Source: Salipiger pallidus
GTDB lineage: Bacteria > Pseudomonadota > Alphaproteobacteria > Rhodobacterales > Rhodobacteraceae
NCBI RefSeq assembly: GCF_014643635.1
Contig: NZ_BMJV01000004.1
Coordinates: 124,001 to 188,000 of the forward strand
Length of the DNA stretch: 64,000 bases
Reading direction: 5' to 3'
The notes under the pieces were generated by a model. It worked only from the letters and a program-made list of their open reading frames with translations. It made no database searches and was not told the DNA's origin. Both the position numbers and the translations under genes were made by a program. Shown piece after piece: positions 37,816 through 46,697 of the stretch; the stretch's first letter is position 1; each line of letters begins with the position of its first letter.

Positions 37816-38166
37816 ATGCCCGGCTACCTCACGCTTATCTTCCTCTGCCAGCTCGTCGGAGAGCTGTTCGTCGGCGCCCTTGCGCTGCCCATCCCGGGGC
37901 CGGTGGTGGGCATGGTGGTGATGTTCCTCTACCTGCTGGTGCGCGGCCACGTGCCCGATGGACTTGGTCGCACGGCACAGGGGCTGCTGGGGGCCATGTC
38001 GCTTCTCTTCGTGCCGGCGGGGGCAGGGGTCATGCTGCATTTCCACCTGCTGGGCGAGGCGGCGGTGCCGCTGAGCCTCGGGGTCATCGTAAGCACGCTG
38101 GCGACCATGGCGGTAACGGCGCTGCTGATGAAGTGGCTTGTCGGAAAGGGTCAGGCGCATGGATGA
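37816..38166 (+). CDS. lrgA: CidA/LrgA-family holin-like protein
   Basis: A 116-residue protein with four hydrophobic segments, starting MPGYLTLIFLCQLVGELFV, then LPIPGPVVGMVVMFLYLLV and LSLLFVPAGAGVML, the CidA/LrgA signature. It is a membrane protein of the holin/antiholin-like family linked to cell lysis control and to export of small metabolites. AGGAAAGGACGGTAC precedes the ATG. It overlaps lrgB by 8 bp. Confidence 0.9.
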   Translation: MPGYLTLIFLCQLVGELFVGALALPIPGPVVGMVVMFLYLLVRGHVPDGLGRTAQGLLGAMSLLFVPAGAGVMLHFHLLGEAAVPLSLGVIVSTLATMAVTALLMKWLVGKGQAHG

Positions 38167-38887
38167 AAGCCTTCAGAATCTTGCCGAAACGTGGGTTTAC
38201 CTGTCGGCAAGCCCGCTGTTCCACCTGACCCTGACCATGGTCGCCTTCCAGATCGCGGCGTGGGTCTTTCAGAAGGCCGGGCGCAATCCGCTACTGAATC
38301 CGGTGATGATCGCCGTAGTGATCGTGGTCACCGTGCTGGTGCTCACAGGCACCAGCTATGCCACCTATTTCGAGGGCGCGCAGTTCGTCCACTTCCTGCT
38401 GGGCCCGGCCACTGTTGCGCTGGCGATCCCGCTCTACCGGCAGTGGCACGTGGTGCGCCGGTCGGCGCTTGCGATCCTCGTGAGTCTCACCTGCGGGTCG
38501 GTCACCGCGATCGTCACGGCGGTGGGGACGGCGTGGCTCGCGGGCGGCAGCCCAGAGATCCTTGCCACCATCGCCCCGAAATCGGTGACTGCGCCAGTGG
38601 CCATGGCGATCACCGACGAAATCGGCGGTCTGCCGTCGCTCACCGCGGTGCTGGTCATTCTTACAGGCATCTTCGGCGCAATGTTCGGCACGCATCTTCT
38701 GAACCTCTGCGGGGTGAAGGACTGGTCCGCCCGGGGCCTTGCCATGGGCACCGCCTGCCACGGCATCGGCACAGCGCGCGCGCTTCAGGTGCACGAGACG
38801 GCAGGGGCATTTTCCGGCCTTGCCATGGGGCTCAATGCGCTGGCCACCGCGATCCTGTTGCCGATCCTTTGGGGGCTGGTGTTCTGA
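38159..38887 (+). CDS. lrgB: LrgB/CidB-family membrane protein
   Basis: A 242-residue membrane protein of the LrgB family: LGPATVALAIPLYRQ, PKSVTAPVAMAITDEIGG, and GTACHGIGTARALQ are the conserved signatures. It is thought to act with LrgA in the inner membrane. The ATG at 38159 overlaps the lrgA stop by 8 bp and so is coupled; the longer frame from 38138 adds residues that are inside lrgA. A GntP-type permease follows after 136 bp. Confidence 0.93.
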   Translation: MDESLQNLAETWVYLSASPLFHLTLTMVAFQIAAWVFQKAGRNPLLNPVMIAVVIVVTVLVLTGTSYATYFEGAQFVHFLLGPATVALAIPLYRQWHVVRRSALAILVSLTCGSVTAIVTAVGTAWLAGGSPEILATIAPKSVTAPVAMAITDEIGGLPSLTAVLVILTGIFGAMFGTHLLNLCGVKDWSARGLAMGTACHGIGTARALQVHETAGAFSGLAMGLNALATAILLPILWGLVF

Positions 38888-39023
38888 AGGCACGTTCAGG
38901 CGCTTCCGGGCGAGACCGCCTTGGGAAAAACGGTTTCATGACAGCTTTGTGAGTGTACTGGCTGTTAATCCGGTAAAGGCTAACTCAACCCGCGGATATA
39001 CATGGTGGAGGAGAGCAGAAACC

Positions 39024-40409
39024 ATGGGACTATTTGGGATCATCCTGTCGCTGGTGCTGCTGATGTACTTGGCATACCGAGGCATCAACGTTCTGATCCT
39101 TGCGCCGCTGCTGGCGTCGCTGGCGGTGTTGCTGTCTGGGGGGCTGCCGGTCCTCGCGACTTACACGCAGATCTTCATGGACAGCCTTGGCGGCTATATC
39201 ATCACCTATTTCCCGCTGTTCCTGCTGGGGGCGATTTTTGGCAAGGTCATGGCCGACGGCGGCGCGGCGCGGACCATCGCGGAACGCATCGTCGACTGGG
39301 TGGGACCGGGGCAGGCGATCCTTGCAGTGGTGCTGGCCTGCGGCGTGCTGACCTTCGGTGGCGTGTCACTGTTCGTGGTGGCCTTTGCCATCTATCCCAT
39401 TGCCAACGCGCTGTTCCGCAGGGCGGACGTCCCCAAGCGCCTGCTGCCCGCGGCCATCGCGCTGGGGTCTTTCACCTTCACCATGACCGCCTTCCCGGGC
39501 ACTCCGGCGATCCAGAATGCCATCCCGATCCCGTTCTTCGGCACCAACGTCTTTGCCGCGCCGGTGCTGGGCACGCTTGCCGGGGTGATCATGCTGGGGG
39601 GCGGCACGCTCTGGCTCAACCGGCGCCGCGCATCGGCGCAAGGCAAAGGGGAGGGCTACGGCACCCATGAAGAGACCGGCGCCGACAGCACGCTTCCCGC
39701 CGACGCCAAACTGCCAAGCTTTGCGGTCGCCATCGCGCCGGTCATCACGGTGATCGCGCTCAACGCTCTTTTCACCTACGTGCTGATCCCGATGATGTCC
39801 GCCGATTACCTGGCGGACCCCGAATACGGCGAAACCACGCTGTCCTCGGTGGCGGGGATCTGGGCCATCATCGTGTCGCTCACCCTGTCCATCGTGCTCG
39901 CCATCGCGCTCAACTGGTCGCGGTTCAAGGACCTGCTCGAGACGGTCAACACCGGGACCATGGGCTCGCTGCTGCCGGTGTTCAACACCGCGTCCGAGGT
40001 GGGCTACGGCGCGGTCATCGCCTCGCTGCCCGCCTTCGGGCTGATCCGCGACGCGGTGCTGGGGCTGTTCCCTGACAATCCCGTGGCCTCTCTCGCGGTG
40101 GCGGTCAACGTGCTGGCTGGGATCACCGGATCGGCCTCGGGGGGCATGTCCATCGCGCTCAACGCTCTGGGCGACCAGTTCGCGCAGATGGGGCAGGAGC
40201 AGGGGGTTAGCATGGGCCTCATGCACCGGGTTACCGCTCTGGCCTCGGGTGGCTTTGATGCTCTGCCGCACAATGGCGCGGTCATCACCCTGCTGGCGAT
40301 CACCGGCATGACCCACAAGAAAAGCTACTCCGACATCTTCGTCGTGGCGGTTTGCATTCCCGTGCTGGCGACGATCCTCGTGATTGTCCTCGGGTCGCTC
40401 GGGCTCTGA
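39024..40409 (+). CDS. GntP-family permease
   Basis: A 461-residue inner-membrane transporter with about twelve helices of the GntP/citrate-H+ symporter type (YRGINVLILAPLLASLAVLL, GGVSLFVVAFAIYPIANALF, ALGSFTFTMTAFPGTPAIQN, TGSASGGMSIALNALGD). Family members import gluconate, glycerate or other hydroxy-acids with protons; the substrate here is unknown. ATG 39024 follows GGAGGAGAG. The upstream frame to 38739 is an artefact that runs through lrgB. A strong terminator follows. Confidence 0.88.
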   Translation: MGLFGIILSLVLLMYLAYRGINVLILAPLLASLAVLLSGGLPVLATYTQIFMDSLGGYIITYFPLFLLGAIFGKVMADGGAARTIAERIVDWVGPGQAILAVVLACGVLTFGGVSLFVVAFAIYPIANALFRRADVPKRLLPAAIALGSFTFTMTAFPGTPAIQNAIPIPFFGTNVFAAPVLGTLAGVIMLGGGTLWLNRRRASAQGKGEGYGTHEETGADSTLPADAKLPSFAVAIAPVITVIALNALFTYVLIPMMSADYLADPEYGETTLSSVAGIWAIIVSLTLSIVLAIALNWSRFKDLLETVNTGTMGSLLPVFNTASEVGYGAVIASLPAFGLIRDAVLGLFPDNPVASLAVAVNVLAGITGSASGGMSIALNALGDQFAQMGQEQGVSMGLMHRVTALASGGFDALPHNGAVITLLAITGMTHKKSYSDIFVVAVCIPVLATILVIVLGSLGL

Positions 40410-40445
40410 GAAAACACCCTTCACGGAGTCTCGCCGGAGCGGTAG

Positions 40446-40479
40446 GGCGGAGGGGGCATCCCCTCCGCCTGTTTCGTTT
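40446..40479 (+). terminator. Rho-independent terminator after the permease
   Basis: GGCGGAGGGG (40446-40455) pairs with CCCCTCCGCC (40460-40469) across GCAT, and TGTTTCGTTT follows. It lies 37 bp after the stop codon. Confidence 0.88.
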
Positions 40480-40898
40480 AAGGCTGGGTTAGGTAGAGAG
40501 TGAGCGGTTTGTCATCCGGCCTGAGCTGCAATGCCCTAAGAAGCCCTGGAGGAGGGGGTGCGTTTGCCCTTGGGAAGAGGGAGGGCGAACCGCGGTACGG
40601 AGACCTCGTATGTGCATGCCACTTGGAGCTTTTGACCTGTTCCCTGCGCTGCTTCCCGAGGGCCTCGCGACCCATCAAGTTGTCTGCATAAAGGGCACGC
40701 AGAGATCGTCCGTCTGGGCCGCGCGCGAGGACAAGTGGTGAACCATGGCGCTGCAGATCGACCGGATGATCCGCTTTGCCCAGGGGGCCCCGGCCTGATC
40801 TGCCGGAAATGGAAACGGCGCGGATGGTCTCCCACCTGCGCCGCAAATTCCTTGAAGGAATTTGGCACGCCCCGGAGGGCGCGCCGTGATCCGGAAGA
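40480..40898. other. Convergent intergenic region
   Basis: 419 bp between the permease terminator and the ilvC stop, with no gene I can support. It contains a perfect inverted repeat AAATTCCTT (40845-40853) / AAGGAATTT (40855-40863) directly beside the ilvC hairpin. Confidence 0.4.
40864..40885 (-). terminator. Probable ilvC terminator hairpin
   Basis: On the minus strand GGCGCGCCC pairs with GGGCGTGCC across TCCG (9 pairs, one G-U), starting 14 bp below the ilvC stop. The downstream AAATTCC is A/T-rich but not a T run. Confidence 0.55.
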
Positions 40899-42086
<1,188 letters not shown>

Positions 42087-42542
42087 ATGCTGGATGACAC
42101 GGATCGGCGCATACTGCGCCAGTACCAAGCCGACCCGGAGACCCCGATGGCCGATCTTGCAGAGCGGGCAGGGGTCACACCCTCGACGCTGGCGCGCCGC
42201 CTCGCGGTGCTGCGTGAGGACGGGGTGCTGCGCGGCGTGCGCGGGGTGATCGACTGGGCGGTGCTGGGCTATTCCATCGAGGTGATGCTGCGGGTGACGC
42301 TGGACAAAACCGAACCGCGTGCCTTCGACGAGTTCCTTGCCGAGGCCCGGCTGGTGCCCGAGGTGACCGAGATCCAGACCTTCCTCGGCACGGTGGACCT
42401 GCGGCTTGCGGTGATCGCGCGGGATCTGTCCGATTACCAGAGGCTCTACCGCGAGCGGCTGCTGGTGCTGCCGCACATGTCCGACATTGAGGCGCTGATG
42501 CATGTCAGCCTGGTGAAGTCAGATGAGACGGTGCCGCTGTGA
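42087..42542 (+). CDS. Lrp/AsnC-family regulator (first of a pair)
   Basis: A 151-residue regulator: N-terminal winged helix (LDDTDRRILRQYQADPE, MADLAERAGVTPSTLARRL) and C-terminal RAM ligand-binding domain (GYSIEVMLRVTLD, PEVTEIQTFLGTVDLRL, MSDIEALMHVSLVK). Such proteins sense amino acids. It overlaps the next Lrp gene (GTGA) and is divergent from ilvC, so control of branched-chain metabolism is likely. Start ATG 42087; the long upstream frame is a shadow of ilvC. Confidence 0.92.
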   Translation: MLDDTDRRILRQYQADPETPMADLAERAGVTPSTLARRLAVLREDGVLRGVRGVIDWAVLGYSIEVMLRVTLDKTEPRAFDEFLAEARLVPEVTEIQTFLGTVDLRLAVIARDLSDYQRLYRERLLVLPHMSDIEALMHVSLVKSDETVPL

Positions 42543-42994
42543 TCGAGCTTGATGATATCGACCGGGCCTTGGTGCGCGCCCTTGCAACCGATGCCACCGC
42601 CAGCGCCGGGGCGCTGGGACGGCAATTTGGCCTGTCGCAGCCCGCCTGCTGGCGGCGCATCCAGCGGCTGCGCAATGCGGGCGTGTTTCGGGGCGCGCGG
42701 CTTGATCTCGATCTTGAACGGCTTGGGTTCGGCGTGACTGTCTTCCTTGGCATCAAGCTGGCGACCAAAGGACGGGTGAGTCTCGAGGATTTCGAAAGAG
42801 CTGTGCGAGCGATCCCCGAGGTGCAGGTGGTGGACCACGTGCTGGGTGCCTTCGATTATCGGCTGAGGGTGGTCGCGCGCGATCTGCCGGATTTCGAACG
42901 GGTGCTGCGGCGGCGGATCATGACGCTGCCGTCGGTGGGCAATGTCGAGGCCAATGTCATGCTGAGCGAAGAACGCAGGCCCGGCCCGCTGTGA
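42539..42994 (+). CDS. Lrp/AsnC-family regulator (second of a pair)
   Basis: A 151-residue regulator, GTG start inside the stop of the first (4-bp GTGA overlap). Winged helix: LDDIDRALVRALATDATASAGAL, LSQPACWRRIQRL; RAM domain: VTVFLGIKLATKG, PEVQVVDHVLGAFDYRL, LPSVGNVEANVMLSE. The tight coupling of two paralogous Lrp proteins suggests a heteromeric regulator; that is inference. The aminotransferase gene follows after 207 bp. Confidence 0.92.
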   Translation: MIELDDIDRALVRALATDATASAGALGRQFGLSQPACWRRIQRLRNAGVFRGARLDLDLERLGFGVTVFLGIKLATKGRVSLEDFERAVRAIPEVQVVDHVLGAFDYRLRVVARDLPDFERVLRRRIMTLPSVGNVEANVMLSEERRPGPL

Positions 42995-43201
42995 GCGGCG
43001 GTGAGCGGCGCTCGCCTGCGGCAGTCGCCCCGCCCGCCGTCCCTGTTCGCTGAGGCGGCCTCAATCCCGCATGTTCCGCCCGGTCCGGCAGGCTGAGGTG
43101 CGGGCGGCGGGAGGGGGCGCCACCGTCACGTGCGACGTCGAGCCTTTCACCTGCGCGCCCGCTGCGGTAGCCATGGCGCAAAGCCAAAAAGGAGCATGCC
43201 C

Positions 43202-44326
43202 ATGCCGCTGCGCGATGATGTTGACCCCAACGGTCTTGATGAATTCTCGGTGGTCTTCACCGACCGATCCCTCAACCACATGTCCGGCGCTTTTCAGGAA
43301 GTGATGCGTGACATCTCGTCGATGCTGCGCGAGGTCTACGGTGCCGATGGCGTGGCGCTGGTGCCCGGCGGCGGCACCTTCGGCATGGAGGCTGTCGCCC
43401 GCCAGTTCGGGCAGGGCGCGAAGGCCGTGGTGGTGCGCAACGGCTGGTTCTCGTTCCGCTGGAGCCAGATCTTCGAAGCTGGCGGTTTTGGCAGCGATGT
43501 CACGGTGATGAAGGCACGCCAGACCGCCAACACCGTCACCGCGCCCTTCGCCCCTGCGCCCATCGAGGAGGTGGTCGAGACCATTCGCCGCGAAGAGCCG
43601 CAGATCGTCTTCGCGCCCCACGTGGAAACCTCGGCAGGCGTGATCCTGCCCGACGACTACATCACCGCGCTTGCGGCAGCGGCGCATGAGGTGGGCGCGC
43701 TCATGGTGCTCGATTGCATCGCCTCGGGCTGTGCCTGGGTCGACATGAAGGCAACCGGGGTGGATGTGCTGATTTCGGCACCGCAAAAGGGGTGGTCCGC
43801 GACCCCTTGCGCGGGGCTGGTAATGATGTCCGAGCGGGCGCTGGCGCGGCTCGACGAGACCACGTCGGACAGCTTTGCCATGGATCTGAAGAAATGGCGC
43901 GACATCATGACGGCTTACGAGGCGGGCGGCCATGCCTATCACGCCACCATGCCCACGGACGGGCTGCGCATGTTCCGCGATGCCATGGTCGAGACCAAGG
44001 ACATGGGCTTTGCCGCCGCGAAGGATGCGCAGTTCGAGCTGGGCGCCAAGGTGCGGGCGCTGCTGGCGTCGAAGGGCGTCGCTTCGGTCGCGGCCGAGGG
44101 CTTTGCCGCGCCGGGCGTGGTGGTGAGCTACACTGACGATCCGGAGGTGAAGTCGGGCAAGGCCTTTGCGGCCAAGGGCACGCAGATCGCCTCGGGCGTG
44201 CCGCTGCAGGTGGACGAGCCGGCGGGCTTCTCGACCTTCCGGCTGGGGCTCTTCGGTCTCGACAAGCTCAAGGACGTAGACGGCACCGTGGCCCGGCTTG
44301 AAAAGGTGCTGCGCGAGGTGCTTTGA
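43202..44326 (+). CDS. Class V aminotransferase (alanine-glyoxylate/serine-pyruvate type)
   Basis: A 374-residue PLP enzyme of fold type I, class V. PLP lysine in ISAPQKGWSATP (about 195-206), and VLDCIASGCAWVDMKATGVD with the cofactor Asp, VPGGGTFGMEAVAR in the N-terminal half. ATG 43202 is preferred because GGAGCATGCC places GGAG 7 nt upstream; an ATG at 43196 is too close to it. Family members use alanine, serine or glyoxylate; the true pair is unknown. An agmatinase-family gene follows after a hairpin, so shared nitrogen metabolism is plausible. Confidence 0.85.
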   Translation: MPLRDDVDPNGLDEFSVVFTDRSLNHMSGAFQEVMRDISSMLREVYGADGVALVPGGGTFGMEAVARQFGQGAKAVVVRNGWFSFRWSQIFEAGGFGSDVTVMKARQTANTVTAPFAPAPIEEVVETIRREEPQIVFAPHVETSAGVILPDDYITALAAAAHEVGALMVLDCIASGCAWVDMKATGVDVLISAPQKGWSATPCAGLVMMSERALARLDETTSDSFAMDLKKWRDIMTAYEAGGHAYHATMPTDGLRMFRDAMVETKDMGFAAAKDAQFELGAKVRALLASKGVASVAAEGFAAPGVVVSYTDDPEVKSGKAFAAKGTQIASGVPLQVDEPAGFSTFRLGLFGLDKLKDVDGTVARLEKVLREVL

Positions 44327-44332
44327 TGCCAG

Positions 44333-44359
44333 CGGGCCGCCCCATCGGGCGGCCCGTTT
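44333..44359 (+). terminator. Hairpin between aminotransferase and agmatinase-family gene
   Basis: CGGGCCGCCC (44333-44342) pairs with GGGCGGCCCG (44347-44356) across CATC, and TTT follows. It lies 6 bp after the aminotransferase stop and only 20 bp before the next ATG, so it may lower expression of the downstream gene. Confidence 0.7.
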
Positions 44360-44378
44360 CACGACAGGAGGGCGCGAC

Positions 44379-45362
44379 ATGGCGCATGGATATCAGGGCG
44401 GGCGGCTGGACTTGCCCTTCACCGGCATCTGCACCTTTGCGAAAAAGCCGTACGTGGCCGACTGGGATGCCATCGAGGCAGACGCGGCCATCCTCGGCGC
44501 GCCCTTCGATGCGGGCACCCAGTGGCGGGCGGGGGCGCGGTTCGGGCCGCGCAGTGTGCGCGAGGCGTCGACGCTGTTCTCCTTTGGTCACGCGGGGGCC
44601 TATGACCACGAGGATGATGTCACCTACCTTGGGGAGGATGTGCGCATCGTCGACATGGGCGATGCGGATATCATCCACACGGACACACTGAAGAGCCACG
44701 CCAACATCCGCGCCGGGGTCGAGGCCGCGCTCAAGGCGGGGGCCCTGCCGGTGGTGATCGGGGGTGACCATTCGGTCAACATCCCCTGCATCGAGGCCTA
44801 CGAGGGCCACGCGCCGTTCCATGTGCTGCAGATCGACGCGCATCTCGATTTCGTGGACGAGCGCCACGGGGTGACGCGGGGCCACGGCAACCCCATGCGC
44901 CGTGCCGCCGAAAAGCCCTGGGTGAGCGGGCTCACGCAGGTGGGCATCCGCAACGTGTCCTCCACCGCCCGCGAAGGCTACGAGGCCGCGCGGGAGATGG
45001 GATCGGACATCCTGTCGGTGCGGCAGGCAAGGGCGCTCGGGCCGCAGGGAGTGGCCGCGCGGCTGCCCAAGGGGGTGCCGGTTTATATCACGCTGGATAT
45101 CGACGCCTTCTGCCCGTCGATCGCGCCGGGGACGGGGACGCCGAGCCACGGCGGGTTCCTCTACTATGACGTGCTCGAGCTGTTGCAGGCGGTGGCGCGG
45201 GACCATCCGGTGGTGGGGATCGACCTCGTGGAGGTGGCGCCCGATTACGATCCCACAGGATCGACGGCGATTCTCGCGGCGCAGGTGTTGATGAACCTGC
45301 TGGGGTGCGTCTTCCATGCCCGCAGCATTGGCGGGTTGGGCGGGAACTTCGCGTATTTTTAA
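44379..45362 (+). CDS. Agmatinase/arginase-family ureohydrolase
   Basis: A 327-residue binuclear manganese hydrolase. Metal motifs: GGDHS (about 125-129), DAHLDFVDE, and DIDAFCPSIAPGTGTP (about 235-250). Family members hydrolyse guanidino compounds (agmatine, guanidinobutyrate, arginine) to amine plus urea; the substrate is not readable. ATG 44379 follows GGAGGG. The upstream frame to 44298 runs through the aminotransferase end. Confidence 0.92.
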   Translation: MAHGYQGGRLDLPFTGICTFAKKPYVADWDAIEADAAILGAPFDAGTQWRAGARFGPRSVREASTLFSFGHAGAYDHEDDVTYLGEDVRIVDMGDADIIHTDTLKSHANIRAGVEAALKAGALPVVIGGDHSVNIPCIEAYEGHAPFHVLQIDAHLDFVDERHGVTRGHGNPMRRAAEKPWVSGLTQVGIRNVSSTAREGYEAAREMGSDILSVRQARALGPQGVAARLPKGVPVYITLDIDAFCPSIAPGTGTPSHGGFLYYDVLELLQAVARDHPVVGIDLVEVAPDYDPTGSTAILAAQVLMNLLGCVFHARSIGGLGGNFAYF

Positions 45363-45489
45363 AGAGAAGAAGCACAGGGCGGCGCAAGGATGTCACAGCT
45401 TGGCGCAGGCGGAATCCAGCGCTTGCGCGGTGGCGGGCTTCGGGTGAGCCTGTAGGAGAGCAGACACCGACATAAGGAGCCAAAGGCCC

Positions 45490-46632
45490 ATGTCGCTACC
45501 CCTTGCAGGCGTGACCATTCTTGATTTCAGCCGGATCCTGTCCGGACCCTATGCCACCGTGATCCTTGTGGACATGGGCGCCTCGGTCATCAAGATCGAA
45601 CGCCCCGGCCGCGGTGACGGCGCGCGCGGGATGCCTCCGCTCAAGGATGGCAAGAGCGGCTACTTTGCCGCCGTGAACCGGGGCAAGCGGTCCATCGCGC
45701 TGGATTTTACGAACCCGGACGACCGGGCGCTGCTGGACCGGATGCTGGCGCGTGCCGACGTGGTGGTGGAGAACTTCCGCCCGGGCGTCATGGCGCGGCA
45801 CGGGCTGGACTGGGACACGCTCTCGGCGCGCGATCCTGCGCTGATCTACGCCTCGGTGAGCGGCTACGGCCAGACCGGCCCCGATGCGCACCGGCCTGCC
45901 TATGATGCCATCGTGCAGGCGCGCGGCGGGCTCATGGCGATGACCGGGCCATCGCGGGCGCCGCTCCGGGCGGGCAGTTCGGTGGCTGATCTATCGGGGG
46001 GCATGTTCCTTGCCCATGGCATTCTCGCGGCGCTCTTCGACCGGCAGCGGACGGGCAGGGGGCGGCGCATCGACGTGGGCCTTCTGGACGCGCAGGTGGC
46101 GCTGATGGAGCAGGCAGTGACCCAATGCGCCATCGGCCCCGCGCCGCAGCCATCGGGTTCGCGCCACCCGGCCATTGCGCCATCCGAGGCGGTGGAAGCG
46201 TCGGACGGGCCGTTCGTCATTACTGCCGGGACCGATGCGCAGTTCGAGCGGCTGTGCATGTGTCTGGAACTACCACTGGCGGATGATCCACGCTTTGTCG
46301 ACAACGCCGCGCGACTGCAGCATGCCCGCCTGCTCAAGCGGCTGATCGAGGCGGTGACGCTGGGCCATCCGCGCACCCACTGGCTGGCGCGGCTGACGGC
46401 TGCCGGGGTGCCTTGTGCGCCGATCCAGAGCATGGAGCAGGTGATGAAGGACCCACAGCTGGCGGCGCGCAACATGATCGTCGACGTGCTCGACCGTTAT
46501 GGCCGGGCGACCTTCAAGGCGGCGGGCAACCCGATCAAGATCTCCGGGATGGAGGACAAGCCGGCCCGCCCGGCAGCACCGGAGCTTGACGGCAACCGAG
46601 CCGATATCCTGCGCTGGCTGGACGCGGACTAG
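45490..46632 (+). CDS. CaiB/BaiF-family (family III) CoA-transferase
   Basis: A 380-residue family III CoA-transferase. N-terminal signature LAGVTILDFSRILSGPYAT, VIKIERPGRGDGARG, and VVVENFRPGVMARHGLDWD, followed by the catalytic-Asp segment RPAYDAIVQARGGLMAMTG. It moves CoA between acyl-CoA and a free acid; the acids are unknown. AAGGAGCCAAAGGCCC precedes the ATG. It has no close partner; the downstream ASKHA gene starts 65 bp later. Confidence 0.9.
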   Translation: MSLPLAGVTILDFSRILSGPYATVILVDMGASVIKIERPGRGDGARGMPPLKDGKSGYFAAVNRGKRSIALDFTNPDDRALLDRMLARADVVVENFRPGVMARHGLDWDTLSARDPALIYASVSGYGQTGPDAHRPAYDAIVQARGGLMAMTGPSRAPLRAGSSVADLSGGMFLAHGILAALFDRQRTGRGRRIDVGLLDAQVALMEQAVTQCAIGPAPQPSGSRHPAIAPSEAVEASDGPFVITAGTDAQFERLCMCLELPLADDPRFVDNAARLQHARLLKRLIEAVTLGHPRTHWLARLTAAGVPCAPIQSMEQVMKDPQLAARNMIVDVLDRYGRATFKAAGNPIKISGMEDKPARPAAPELDGNRADILRWLDAD

Positions 46633-46697
46633 TTTATCGGGTTTCGCTTTCCGACAGGGAGCCTATGTTGCGGCCAAGCAGCAAGACAGGTGTCGTC

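Noticed and set aside
38739-39023. N-terminal extension of the GntP-type permease
   Set aside because: It overlaps lrgB in another frame; ATG 39024 has a strong GGAGGAGAG site and starts the first membrane helix.
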